Shown here piece by piece: positions 24,455-33,885 of a stretch of DNA of 52,238 nucleotides (the first letter of the stretch is position 1; each line of letters opens with the position of its first letter). The DNA comes from Bacteroidota bacterium (GTDB taxonomy: Bacteria; Bacteroidota; Bacteroidia; Chitinophagales; Chitinophagaceae). Below the pieces are notes generated by a model that worked only from the letters and a program-made list of their open reading frames with translations, was not told where the DNA came from and did not search any database. The stretch is from contig JAFDYG010000463.1 in the NCBI GenBank assembly GCA_018267545.1, forward strand, positions 1 through 52,238, given 5' to 3'. The translations under genes and the position numbers were made by a program.

Positions 24455-25282
24455 ATGAACCGAGTAGCTTTACTTATGGTAGGGATGATCTTTACCCTTT
24501 CCGGTTGGGCGCAAACCGACACGACAAAGAACAACTCCGAAAAAGGCGACACGATACGCGTGGGCAATTTGTTGATCGTCCGCAGCGGCGGCCCCCGTTA
24601 CCATACCGATAGGCACGTCAGCGTCACCCGTCATCGCGGTATCTATAATCCTGCCAACGTCAGCACCAATTGGGGAATTGTGGATATCGGCGTCGCCAAT
24701 TTCCGCGACCAGACCAACTACGCTTCGGCAAGCGCCCAGGCCTTCGCACCCGGCTCTACCAAGGATTGGTTCAAGCTTCGCGGCGGTAAGTCTGTCGACG
24801 TCAACATCTGGATCTTTATGCAGCGCGTCAACCTGATCAAGCACGTTGTCAATCTGAAGTATGGACTTGGTATCGAGCTGAACAACTATCGCTGGGAAGA
24901 CGACATCCGTTTCAAGACCAAGCCGACCCAGGTCATCATGGATACGATCAGCTATAGCAAGAACAAGCTGGCCGCCGACTATGTCACCGTTCCCTTCCTG
25001 CTAAACTTCAACTTTACTCCACACCGCCGGCAAGACTTTGGATTTAGCGTCGGAGCCAGTGTCGGTTATAAATATTCTTCGCGTCAGAAGTTCAAAAGCT
25101 CCGCTCACGGAAAGGAAAAGACCTTCGACGACTTCGACATGGAAGACTGGAAGATTTCCTATATCGGAGAGCTGCAGCTGGGTATCCTGAAACTCTATGG
25201 TTCCTATGCTACGAAGAGCATGTTTGCCAAGGGGTTGGATATGACGCCCTATACGGTGGGAATCCGCCTGGGAAACTGGTAA
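24455..25282 (+). CDS. Small outer membrane beta-barrel protein (unknown function)
   Basis: A 275-residue protein with a signal peptide (residues 1-19, ending SGWAQ) and a barrel-like pattern of alternating hydrophobic strands, for example VNLKYGLGIELNNYRW (about 131-146), FGFSVGASVGYKYSS (about 195-209) and a terminal aromatic residue (GIRLGNW), as outer-membrane proteins often have. It resembles PorT/OmpA-type eight-stranded barrels common in Bacteroidota. It starts 23 nt after the anti-sigma-like gene, so all three genes form one cassette. It could be the stress target or sensor of the pathway; nothing in sequence decides this. Confidence 0.75.
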   Translation: MNRVALLMVGMIFTLSGWAQTDTTKNNSEKGDTIRVGNLLIVRSGGPRYHTDRHVSVTRHRGIYNPANVSTNWGIVDIGVANFRDQTNYASASAQAFAPGSTKDWFKLRGGKSVDVNIWIFMQRVNLIKHVVNLKYGLGIELNNYRWEDDIRFKTKPTQVIMDTISYSKNKLAADYVTVPFLLNFNFTPHRRQDFGFSVGASVGYKYSSRQKFKSSAHGKEKTFDDFDMEDWKISYIGELQLGILKLYGSYATKSMFAKGLDMTPYTVGIRLGNW

Positions 25283-25295
25283 TTTCCTGATCGGC

Positions 25296-25329
25296 AACGG
25301 GCTGAGGGTTGTTTCGTCCCCAGCCCGTT
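25296..25329 (+). terminator. Hairpin after the beta-barrel gene
   Basis: AACGGGCT (25296-25303) pairs perfectly with AGCCCGTT (25322-25329), with further pairing of GGG and CCC inside. No strong T-tract follows, so it is either a weak terminator or an mRNA-stabilising hairpin at the end of the sigma cassette. Confidence 0.5.
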
Positions 25330-25409
25330 ACACATATGTTAAAACTTCTTCACAAGTAAAATAAGGGGAGGACATTGGACGTTCAAAATTGGTTAAAAGC
25401 CGCCCAAGT

Positions 25410-25961
25410 ATGACCTCCCAAAGATTAATCCTCAGCAGCCTCCTGGCACTTACCCTTTTGTCTTTTCGGGACGCAAATCACCGCAGCTCCAGCCGGCGAT
25501 GGTTTCACCGGCAGCCCGAAGGAGACATCTACATCGTCGTTATCAAATCCAGCTATGAGCTACAGCTTTATGACAGAGACGGATGGTACGCCACCTATCC
25601 CGTCGTGTTTGGGGAAAAGTCGCTCGAGGACAAAATGGTGCAGGGAGACAGAAAGACCCCGGAAGGCGTTTATCATATCGTTTCGAAAAGGCCGCACGAA
25701 AAATGGGACAAGATCATGGACCTGGACTATCCCACGGCTTCTGACGTCGCCAAATTCAACGAACGGAAATCGAGAGGGTTGATCCCCCGAAGCGCCAAGA
25801 TCGGCAACGGCATCGCCATCCATGGCACCTGGCCCCATGACGACAACGCAGTCGACGCGTATCAGAACTGGACCAATGGCTGCGTCTCGCTAAAATGCGA
25901 GGACATGGACGAGGTGTATAAGATGGCCCCCGTTGGAACAAAGGTGGTTATTCAACATTAA
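25410..25961 (+). CDS. L,D-transpeptidase (YkuD domain)
   Basis: A 183-residue exported protein with an N-terminal hydrophobic segment (LILSSLLALTLLSF, residues about 6-19) and a YkuD domain. The catalytic region has H138 (GIAIHGTWP) and C158 (NWTNGCVSL), and RKTPEGVYHI (81-90) is typical of the fold. Such enzymes make 3-3 cross-links in peptidoglycan or attach proteins to it, or act as L,D-carboxypeptidases. The ATG at 25410 was chosen over an in-frame TTG seven codons upstream because it opens the signal segment. It converges with acs, 19 nt apart. Confidence 0.9.
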   Translation: MTSQRLILSSLLALTLLSFRDANHRSSSRRWFHRQPEGDIYIVVIKSSYELQLYDRDGWYATYPVVFGEKSLEDKMVQGDRKTPEGVYHIVSKRPHEKWDKIMDLDYPTASDVAKFNERKSRGLIPRSAKIGNGIAIHGTWPHDDNAVDAYQNWTNGCVSLKCEDMDEVYKMAPVGTKVVIQH

Positions 25962-25980
25962 TCAGACGGCTGGGCGGGGG

Positions 25981-27897
25981 CTAAAGCTTCCCCTTCTTTA
26001 TCTCCTCGACCACGGCGGGGTCGAGCAAGGTGCTCGTATCGCCCAGATTTTCTAATTCACCCTCGGCAATCTTGCGAAGGATGCGGCGCATGATCTTCCC
26101 GCTTCGCGTCTTGGGCAGGCCGCTGACAAACTGAATCTTGTCGGGCTTGGCGATGGGACCGATGATCCTCGACACCGTCTGTACAACATCTTTAGACACC
26201 AGGCTCATTTCGTGTGAACCGCCGTTGTAGACGACATAGGCGTAGATACCCTGTCCCTTGATCTCATGGGGATAGCCGACGACCGCACTTTCCACGACTC
26301 CCGTGTGCATATTGATCGCATTTTCCACTTCCGCCGTTCCGATACGATGCCCGCTTACGTTGAGGACGTCGTCGACACGACCGGTGATCCGGTAGTTGCC
26401 TTCCTCGTCGCGCAGCGCGCCGTCGCCGGTGAAGTAGAGACCGGGATAGGTCGCGAAATAGGCCTGGCGGCAGCGTTCGTGGTCGCCATAGGTGGTCCGT
26501 ATGATCGATGGCCAGGGGAATTTGATACAAAGGTTGCCGCTGATGCTGTTGCCTTTTAGCTCTTCGCCTTTTTCATCCACGAGGATCGGCTGTACGCCGG
26601 GAAGCGGAAGAGTGGCGTGGGCGGGTTTGGCCGGGGTGATACCCGCGAGATTCGAGATCAGGATTCCTCCCGTCTCGGTCTGCCACCAGGTGTCGACGAT
26701 AGGACAGCGGCCCTTGCCGATGTTTTCGTCGTACCAATGCCAGGCTTCCTCATTGATCGGTTCACCCACGGTGCCCAGTACCCGCAGAGAGCTCAGGTCC
26801 TTGTTCTTTACAAAGTCGAGACCGAAACCCATCAGGCTCCGGATGGCAGTGGGCGCCGTATAGAGGATGTTTACTTTAAACTTATCTACTATCTCCCAGA
26901 AACGGCCGGCGTCGGGCCAGGTGGGAATACCTTCGAACATCAGGGTCGTGGCGCCCGCGCTCAGCGGACCGTAGACGATATAGCTATGACCGGTGATCCA
27001 GCCGATATCCGCCGTACAGAAGTAAACGTCGCCGGGTTGATACTGGAATACATTGACAAAACTATAATTGGTAAACACCATGTACCCTCCGCAGGTATGA
27101 ACGACACCCTTGGGTTTTCCCGTAGAGCCCGACGTATACAAGATAAAAAGCATGTCTTCGGCGTCCATGACCTCGGCGGTACAGGCAGGGTTTCCCTGCG
27201 TCTCGACTTTCCGGATCTCGTCCTCCCACCAGCTGTCTCTTCCTTTGATCATGCTCACCGGAACGCGGGTGCGGGTAAGCACTATGACTTTCCGAACGGA
27301 GGGACATTGTACCAGCGCGTCGTCGATTACGGCCTTTAATGGTATTTCTTTATTTCCTCTGTGCGCACCGTCGGCAGTGATGACCAGGCAGCACTGGGCG
27401 TCCTGGATACGGTCTGCGATGCTCTGTGCGGAGAAGCCTCCAAAGACCACGGAGTGGATGACCCCGATCCGGGCGCAGGCCAGGACGGCGATCGCCAGCT
27501 CGGGTATCATCGGCATATAGATACAGACGCGGTCGCCCTTCTTCAGGCCGTTATTCTTTAAGACGTTGGCGAACTGACAGACTTTGAAGTGGAGCTCCTT
27601 ATAAGAAAGCACGCGATAGTCTTCCTCCGGATTGTTCGGTTCCCAGACGATAGCAGGCTGGTCACCCCTTTCGGCCAGGTGACGATCCAGACAGTTTTCG
27701 GTGATGTTCAACTGCCCTCCGCTAAACCAGCGGACCTTGGGTTCTTCGAAATTCCATTCGAGGGTTTTTTCCCAACGGCGTTGCCATTGGAAATTACTCG
27801 CAACATCCGCCCAAAAACCTTCGGGGTCTTCTATACTTTTTTTGTAGGCTAAATCGTATTGCTCCCGGGAACGGATCTGATAAGAATGATAACTCAT
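25981..27897 (-). CDS. acs: Acetyl-CoA synthetase (acetate-CoA ligase)
   Basis: A 638-residue enzyme that activates acetate to acetyl-CoA through acetyl-AMP. It has the AMP-binding motif YTSGSTGKPKGVVHT (about residues 253-267), VVFGGFSAQSIADRI, DTWWQTETGGILIS (about 399-412), GRVDDVLNVSGHRIGTAE and the C-terminal catalytic lysine in PKTRSGKIMRR (about 595-605), the usual site of regulatory acetylation. Length matches Acs. It is divergent from an MHS-type transporter 98 bp away, which invites the idea of a carboxylate uptake and activation pair; this is context only. Confidence 0.95.
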   Translation of the reverse strand: MSYHSYQIRSREQYDLAYKKSIEDPEGFWADVASNFQWQRRWEKTLEWNFEEPKVRWFSGGQLNITENCLDRHLAERGDQPAIVWEPNNPEEDYRVLSYKELHFKVCQFANVLKNNGLKKGDRVCIYMPMIPELAIAVLACARIGVIHSVVFGGFSAQSIADRIQDAQCCLVITADGAHRGNKEIPLKAVIDDALVQCPSVRKVIVLTRTRVPVSMIKGRDSWWEDEIRKVETQGNPACTAEVMDAEDMLFILYTSGSTGKPKGVVHTCGGYMVFTNYSFVNVFQYQPGDVYFCTADIGWITGHSYIVYGPLSAGATTLMFEGIPTWPDAGRFWEIVDKFKVNILYTAPTAIRSLMGFGLDFVKNKDLSSLRVLGTVGEPINEEAWHWYDENIGKGRCPIVDTWWQTETGGILISNLAGITPAKPAHATLPLPGVQPILVDEKGEELKGNSISGNLCIKFPWPSIIRTTYGDHERCRQAYFATYPGLYFTGDGALRDEEGNYRITGRVDDVLNVSGHRIGTAEVENAINMHTGVVESAVVGYPHEIKGQGIYAYVVYNGGSHEMSLVSKDVVQTVSRIIGPIAKPDKIQFVSGLPKTRSGKIMRRILRKIAEGELENLGDTSTLLDPAVVEEIKKGKL

Positions 27898-27935
27898 GGC
27901 AAAAAGGCAATTATTTAATTATAGTTAATGGGCCA

Positions 27936-27951
27936 TAAATTTATAACTTTA
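27936..27951. promoter_or_regulatory. Back-to-back -7-like elements between acs and the MHS transporter
   Basis: TAAATTTA (27936-27943, identical on both strands) could serve acs, and TAACTTTA (27944-27951, plus strand) the transporter. Each differs from TAnnTTTG at the last base, so both calls are tentative. Confidence 0.3.
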
Positions 27952-27995
27952 TCACCGCCGTAACAAACCGATATCATCAACCACCTAACGGTATT

Positions 27996-29540
27996 ATGCC
28001 ATCCACATCAACTGCTCCAACAAAAGACATCCGCCGCATCATCATCGCCTCATCCGTGGGCACCCTTATCGAATGGTACGATTTCTACATTTTTCTAAGC
28101 CTGTCGAGCGTCATCGCGGGTCAGTTCTTCCCCAAGTCCGATCCGACGGCAGCCCTGCTGTCGACCTTGGCGACTTTTGCCGCCGGCTTTATCGTCCGGC
28201 CTTTTGGCGCGCTGGTCTTCGGGCGGCTGGGTGATCTGATCGGCCGGAAGTATACCTTCCTGCTGACCCTGGTGATCATGGGCGGTTCCACCTTCGCCAT
28301 CGGGCTGGTCCCGGGCTATGCGCGCATAGGCTTCTTCGCCCCGCTGCTCGTCGTCCTTCTCCGGCTCCTGCAGGGCCTGGCGCTGGGCGGTGAATATGGC
28401 GGAGCGGCCACCTACGTGGCGGAACATTCTCCGTCGCACCGCCGCGGCTTTTTTACCTCCTGGATACAGGCCACCGCTACGGTGGGTCTCTTCGTCAGCC
28501 TGGGTGTTACCGTGCTGACCCGCCACGTGCTGGACTCCGACCTGACGCGCAGCATCGAGAAGTTCAACGACTGGGGCTGGCGGATCCCCTTCCTGCTTTC
28601 CATCCTGCTGGTGGCGATCTCGGTCTATATCCGGCTGAAGATGGAAGAATCTCCGCTCTTCAACCGGCTAAAGACGGAAGGGAAACTCTCCAAGAACCCA
28701 TTAAAAGAAAGCTTCGGTCACAAGGCGAACCTGAAAGTCGTCTTGCTAGCCCTGTTCGGCGCTACCATGGGTCAGGGCGTCGTCTTCTATGCGGGTCAGT
28801 TCTACGCCCAGTCTTTTCTTGAAAACGTCTGCAAGCTAGATTTCGATCAGTCGAAGACCACCCTGCTCTTCGCTATCCTGCTGGCCACCCCGTTCTTCGT
28901 CATCTTCGGCAGCTGGAGCGACCGCGTCGGCCGCAAGTGGATCATGATGGCGGGAATGCTGCTGGCCATCGCCACCTATCCCTTCCTGTTCAAGCAATTG
29001 CTGACCATCACCAGCACCGAAGGCAAGACGGAAATTCCCAGCCAGAAAGAAATCCGGAGCAGTGTCGCCTTTATCGGCAATAGCCGCGACATGATCCGCA
29101 CCTCTTCCAGCCTGCTGCACTACGAAGGAGGAATGACGGTGACGCAAACGCAAAAGGATACGGTGTACGCCAGCGGCAAAACCTCGGCCAAGCCGGTTCT
29201 CAGCAGCAGCAAGACGCTTGGCGACAGCGACTATTTCAAGATGGTCGGCATCCTATTCCTGCTCGTGCTCTATGTGACGATGGTGTATGGGCCCATCGCC
29301 GCCTTCCTGGTGGAGCTGTTCCCGACGCGGATCCGCTACACCTCGATGTCCCTGCCCTATCATATCGGCAATGGGATCTTCGGCGGCATGACGCCTTTTA
29401 TCGCCACGCTGCTGACGACCATCTATCAGGATAATAAGCTGGTGGGTCTCTGGTATCCGATCGGTGTCTCGGTGGTCTGTCTGATCATCGGCGTCATCTA
29501 TATCCCTTCCGTCAAGGTCAGCAACGAATTGGAATCCTAA
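27996..29540 (+). CDS. MHS-type major facilitator superfamily transporter
   Basis: A 514-residue secondary transporter with 12 predicted helices. The start IIIASSVGTLIEWYDFYIFL and the loop motif FGRLGDLIGRKYTFL, with RLLQGLALGGEYGGAATYVA, identify the metabolite:H+ symporter group (relatives carry proline, betaine, citrate, ketoglutarate or monocarboxylates). An insertion of about 75 polar residues near positions 335-410 (after PFLFKQLLTI, up to DSDYFKMVG) interrupts the C-terminal half and is larger than in E. coli ProP or KgtP. A 71-residue membrane protein follows 17 nt downstream. The nearby acs gene suggests a carboxylate substrate; this is not proven. Confidence 0.9.
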   Translation: MPSTSTAPTKDIRRIIIASSVGTLIEWYDFYIFLSLSSVIAGQFFPKSDPTAALLSTLATFAAGFIVRPFGALVFGRLGDLIGRKYTFLLTLVIMGGSTFAIGLVPGYARIGFFAPLLVVLLRLLQGLALGGEYGGAATYVAEHSPSHRRGFFTSWIQATATVGLFVSLGVTVLTRHVLDSDLTRSIEKFNDWGWRIPFLLSILLVAISVYIRLKMEESPLFNRLKTEGKLSKNPLKESFGHKANLKVVLLALFGATMGQGVVFYAGQFYAQSFLENVCKLDFDQSKTTLLFAILLATPFFVIFGSWSDRVGRKWIMMAGMLLAIATYPFLFKQLLTITSTEGKTEIPSQKEIRSSVAFIGNSRDMIRTSSSLLHYEGGMTVTQTQKDTVYASGKTSAKPVLSSSKTLGDSDYFKMVGILFLLVLYVTMVYGPIAAFLVELFPTRIRYTSMSLPYHIGNGIFGGMTPFIATLLTTIYQDNKLVGLWYPIGVSVVCLIIGVIYIPSVKVSNELES

Positions 29541-29557
29541 CTATAAAAAATATTATC

Positions 29558-29773
29558 ATGAACATCGTCAAACGCATATTGGGCATCGTCTGGATCATCA
29601 CGGGCCCCGTCGTCCTGTTCTGGCTGATCCGAACGGGCCTGGCCGAGATCGCCAAGAAGCCGGTCATCGACACCAAGATTCAATGGGGCGTATTTATTGG
29701 CATCTTTATCCCTATCGTCATTGGATTGGTCCTTTTTGGCTATTATTCCCTCAAGGGGGAATATGACCGTTAA
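29558..29773 (+). CDS. Small two-helix membrane protein next to the MHS transporter
   Basis: A 71-residue protein with two hydrophobic segments (ILGIVWIITGPVVLFWLI at about residues 7-24 and WGVFIGIFIPIVIGLVLFGY at about 43-62) joined by a short polar loop, with a charged end KGEYDR. It lies 17 nt after the transporter stop on the same strand and 30 nt before gldA. I recall similar ~70-residue proteins next to such transporters in other Bacteroidota (possibly DUF6814), but I am not sure of the family number. A role as accessory subunit of the transporter is inferred from position. Confidence 0.7.
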   Translation: MNIVKRILGIVWIITGPVVLFWLIRTGLAEIAKKPVIDTKIQWGVFIGIFIPIVIGLVLFGYYSLKGEYDR

Positions 29774-29803
29774 TGCTTTAAATTCGCACGGTAAATCTTT
29801 CAA

Positions 29804-30757
29804 ATGTCTATCGAAGTCAAGGACCTTACAAAAGTATACGGCGAGCAAAAGGCGATTGACGCCATTTCTTTCACGGTAGGGAAGGGTGAGATCGTCGGCT
29901 TCCTCGGGCCCAACGGCGCCGGGAAGTCTACCACGATGAAGATCATCACCGGCTACCTGGGACAGGATGGCGGCGAGGCGGTCGTATGTGGATTGTCCGT
30001 AAAGGATCAACCGCTGGAGACCAAGAAGAAGATCGGCTATCTTCCGGAAGCCAATCCGCTCTACCCCGATATGTATGTGCGGGAATACCTCGACTTTATC
30101 GCGGACGTCCACCACGTAGCCAACAAAAAGGCCCGGATCGAGGCAGTCATCACCCTGGTTGGACTCAACATAGAAAGCAACAAGAAGCTCTCCCAGCTCT
30201 CCAAGGGTTATAAACAGCGGGTCGGCCTGGCGGCGGCCCTGATCCACGACCCCGAGGTGCTGATCCTGGATGAGCCCACCAGCGGCCTCGACCCCAATCA
30301 AATCATCGAAATCCGGGACGTGATCAAGCGTCTGGGCAAGGACAAGACCGTCCTTTTTTCTTCCCATATTCTACAGGAAGTGGAAGCCCTCTGTGACCGG
30401 GTGGTGATCATCAACCGGGGCAAGCTCGTAGCGGACAGCCAGCTAAGCCGCCTTCGTCAGGAGAATAGCCGCGCGGGCGTTATCCGGGTCGTCTTAAAGG
30501 AGTCGGCCGGCACAGCCTCATCGGCCCCCGCCGCCAGTCAGCTCGAAGGCCTTGCCGGCGTCAGCTCGGTCCGGGCCCTCTCCCCCCAGGAATGGGAATT
30601 GCAGACCGAAAGCCCCGACGAGGTAAAAAAACTATTAATGACACTGGCTTTGCAGAACAATTGGAACATTGTTTCTTTGCAAAGCGAAAACCAGAGCCTG
30701 GAGGATATCTTCCGGAGCCTGACCAACAACCCTCTATCCCCGGCCGCCCAGCCCTAA
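29804..30757 (+). CDS. gldA: GldA-type ABC transporter ATP-binding protein
   Basis: A 317-residue ABC ATPase. Walker A is GPNGAGKST (about residues 35-43), the signature region LSKGYKQRVGLAAAL (about 131-145), Walker B VLILDEPTSGLDP, and the H-loop SSHIL. The start VKDLTKVYGEQKAIDAISF and overall length match GldA, the ATPase that works with GldF and GldG in Flavobacterium gliding motility. GldF and GldG genes are not next to it here. In Chitinophagaceae such genes also occur in species not seen to glide, so the name describes the family, not a proven behaviour. The ~80-residue C-terminal part is typical of this subfamily. Confidence 0.85.
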   Translation: MSIEVKDLTKVYGEQKAIDAISFTVGKGEIVGFLGPNGAGKSTTMKIITGYLGQDGGEAVVCGLSVKDQPLETKKKIGYLPEANPLYPDMYVREYLDFIADVHHVANKKARIEAVITLVGLNIESNKKLSQLSKGYKQRVGLAAALIHDPEVLILDEPTSGLDPNQIIEIRDVIKRLGKDKTVLFSSHILQEVEALCDRVVIINRGKLVADSQLSRLRQENSRAGVIRVVLKESAGTASSAPAASQLEGLAGVSSVRALSPQEWELQTESPDEVKKLLMTLALQNNWNIVSLQSENQSLEDIFRSLTNNPLSPAAQP

Positions 30758-30838
30758 GGAGGTCCGGCCGCCGTTCACGATGCTTGCTAAAAGAACTAAA
30801 CTGCCACTCATTTTATAACTAACTACAAGAACTTTTAA

Positions 30839-32137
<1,299 letters not shown>

Positions 32138-32147
32138 TATTACCTTG

Positions 32148-32194
32148 TTGGAGGAACACAGGCTTTGTAGCAAAAATAGCCTGTGTTCCTCCAA
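32148..32194 (+). terminator. 17-bp perfect hairpin after eno
   Basis: Arms 32148-32164 (TTGGAGGAACACAGGCT) and 32178-32194 are perfect reverse complements around a 13-nt loop, followed by AATTTTA. It begins 10 nt after the eno stop. The T-tract is short, so termination may be partial; the stem is long enough to protect the eno mRNA end. Confidence 0.7.
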
Positions 32195-32206
32195 AATTTT
32201 ATGATT

Positions 32207-32268
32207 GCCCTTCGGGCGCCGGACCTGTGGTCCGCCTTGCCTGGAGCGCTCCTCCAGGACCTTTTTTT
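32207..32268 (+). terminator. Three tandem hairpins ending in a T-tract at the divIC start
   Basis: Three hairpins follow in a row: GCCC-TTC-GGGC (32207-32217), GGACC-TGT-GGTCC (32221-32233) and CCTGGAG-CGCTC-CTCCAGG (32240-32258). The last is followed by AC and seven T (32262-32268), the form of an intrinsic terminator, and the divIC ATG begins at 32270. It may be an attenuator or a regulated terminator; the stretch could also be read as an in-frame extension of divIC. Confidence 0.55.
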
Positions 32269-32269
32269 A

Positions 32270-32587
32270 ATGAAAGTTTTAACACATATCCCACCCTTGT
32301 TAAAGAACAAGTACCTGCTGACGGCTGTTGGGTTTACAGTCTGGATACTGTTTTTTGACAACCGGGACTTTATCACGAGCCATTTTCGTGAGAAAGGGGA
32401 ACTGTTAAAGCTGCAGCAGAGCAAGAAGTACTACGAACAGCAGATTTCGGCGACCAAACAGGAGCTGGATCAACTGAAGACTAACCCTGCGCTGCTCGAG
32501 AAGTACGCGCGAGAGAAGTACCTGATGAAAAGAGACAACGAGGACCTCTTTCTGATCCGGGAAGAAGCTACACCTAAAAAGCATTGA
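32270..32587 (+). CDS. divIC: DivIC/FtsB-type septum formation initiator
   Basis: A 105-residue bitopic protein with one membrane helix (YLLTAVGFTVWILFF, residues about 15-29), then a coiled coil (GELLKLQQSKKYYEQQISAT, about 43-62) and the DivIC end ALLEKYAREKYLMKRDNEDL, with FLIRE. It should join the divisome trimer with FtsL and FtsQ. The ATG at 32270 gives the usual length; in-frame upstream ATGs at 32183 and 32201 would add 23-29 residues without membrane character, read through the hairpin cluster. Read-through from eno, or a promoter not recognised here, must supply transcription. Confidence 0.85.
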   Translation: MKVLTHIPPLLKNKYLLTAVGFTVWILFFDNRDFITSHFREKGELLKLQQSKKYYEQQISATKQELDQLKTNPALLEKYAREKYLMKRDNEDLFLIREEATPKKH

Positions 32588-32720
32588 TAGTCAGTTTTTT
32601 ACAATTCTTCCCGCTCCCCTTTAAGCTAATTATTCCGGTAACGGACAATAACAGAATCCAAATCCCGTTTTGATAACGGACGTTTCACTTTTACTGCTTT
32701 CGGAATTTTTAGGACATTAA

Positions 32721-32975
32721 ATGGTTTCGCCTATGACACTCTTTACACCGGAGGATCTTTTACGGTATTTGTATAAAGAGTCTTCCCCCGAGTTATCGGC
32801 TGCGATTGAGGCTGCGCTGAAGGAAGACTGGATGCTTCGCGAGAAGCTGGAAGTTCTCCGATCTTCTACGGACCACCTCGACAAAGTCACGGTAGCCCCA
32901 CGCATGGAAGTTATTCTGCGGGTTATGAATTATGCCAGAAAGACGGCTGTACAGGAAACTGTATCCCATCCGTAA
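32721..32975 (+). CDS. Small hypothetical protein upstream of nth
   Basis: An 84-residue soluble protein (80 if the ATG at 32733 is used). The pattern DLLRYLYKESSPELSAAIEA, then ALKEDWMLREKLEVLRSS resembles one copy of the anti-sigma-like module duplicated in the protein at 23376: a Y-rich first helix, an acidic turn, then two amphipathic helices. No membrane segment, cysteine or enzyme motif is present. It lies 36 nt upstream of nth on the same strand, although nth has its own promoter element. The family is not recognised; the resemblance was judged by eye and is weak. Confidence 0.6.
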   Translation: MVSPMTLFTPEDLLRYLYKESSPELSAAIEAALKEDWMLREKLEVLRSSTDHLDKVTVAPRMEVILRVMNYARKTAVQETVSHP

Positions 32976-32983
32976 TCAATTCG

Positions 32984-32991
32984 TAAGTTTG
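32984..32991 (+). promoter_or_regulatory. -7 element of nth
   Basis: TAAGTTTG is an exact TAnnTTTG match ending 20 nt before the ATG at 33012. It overlaps the few bases after the preceding gene's stop. Confidence 0.5.
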
Positions 32992-33011
32992 CGGTCATTG
33001 AATCCCCTCCA

Positions 33012-33677
33012 ATGACCAGAAAGGAACGCTTTCAATTCGTACTGGATTATTTCAGCAAGCACAATCCTGATGCAGAGACCGAATTATTGTACGACAGCCC
33101 TTACCAGCTGTTAGTAGCCGTAATCTTGTCGGCCCAATGCACGGACAAGCGGGTCAACATGACCACGCCGGCGATCTTCGAGCAATACCCTGATCCCCAG
33201 TCTCTCGCAAAGGCCACTTTTGACGAACTATTTCCCCTGGTACGCAGCATCTCCTATCCCAATAACAAGACGAAGCATCTGATCGGCATGGCTAATATGC
33301 TCGTGGATAAGTTCCACGGCGAAGTGCCGCTTACGGTCGAGGAATTGGTCGAGCTGCCCGGCGTCGGCCGCAAGACGGCTAATGTTATCACGTCGGTCGT
33401 CGACAACCAGCCGAATATGGCGGTGGACACGCACGTCTTTCGCGTTTCTGCGCGGATTGGACTGACGGTGAATGCAAAGACGCCGCTGGCGACGGAAAAG
33501 CAATTATTGCAATATATCCCAAGGGAGCAGGTGCATGTGGCGCATCACTGGCTCATTTTGCATGGACGTTATGTTTGTGTGGCGAGGAGCCCGAAGTGCA
33601 AGGAGTGTGGGTTGAGGCCGGCGTGTAAGTATTATCAGAAGAATTTGAAGAAGGGGGTGGAGAAGATTGAGGGTTAG
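33012..33677 (+). CDS. nth: Endonuclease III (DNA glycosylase/AP lyase)
   Basis: A 221-residue base-excision repair enzyme removing oxidised pyrimidines. It has the helix-hairpin-helix ELPGVGRKTANVI with catalytic K121, the catalytic aspartate D139 (VDTHVFR), and the [4Fe-4S] ligands C189, C196, C199 and C205 in the spacing C-x6-C-x2-C-x5-C. Length and all residues are as in E. coli Nth. The last codons, GVEKIEG, overlap the convergent 63-residue gene by 4 nt. G+C content drops sharply after this gene. Confidence 0.96.
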   Translation: MTRKERFQFVLDYFSKHNPDAETELLYDSPYQLLVAVILSAQCTDKRVNMTTPAIFEQYPDPQSLAKATFDELFPLVRSISYPNNKTKHLIGMANMLVDKFHGEVPLTVEELVELPGVGRKTANVITSVVDNQPNMAVDTHVFRVSARIGLTVNAKTPLATEKQLLQYIPREQVHVAHHWLILHGRYVCVARSPKCKECGLRPACKYYQKNLKKGVEKIEG

Positions 33678-33865
33678 TATTTTATTACTCTCTTCATAAT
33701 ATGCTCTGGAAGCGGTGTTTCTTCGAGCGCCTTATACGCATCTTCCAACTTCTTCTTGAAAAAAGGATCATTTTCATAAGGCGATTTATTTCTGGGATCA
33801 TCAATCATAGCCCTATATTTCTTAGCGATCTCTTCCAAATTCTCCTGTTCATCTTGCATAGACAT
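33674..33865 (-). CDS. 63-residue acidic protein, second gene of the A+T-rich cassette
   Basis: A short protein (61 residues if it begins at the second ATG), strongly charged: EQENLEEIAKKYRAMIDDPR at residues about 6-25, then PFFKKKLEDAYKALEE and a basic end HIMKRVIKY. It is predicted helical with no membrane segment. It starts 20 nt after the stop of the DUF6934-like gene on the same strand and probably shares its transcript. Both are A+T-rich compared with flanking genes. Size and charge recall antitoxins or small partner proteins of two-gene cassettes, but no known antitoxin family is recognised. Confidence 0.6.
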   Translation of the reverse strand: MSMQDEQENLEEIAKKYRAMIDDPRNKSPYENDPFFKKKLEDAYKALEETPLPEHIMKRVIKY

Positions 33866-33885
33866 ATGAGTTTATGTTTATAAAT

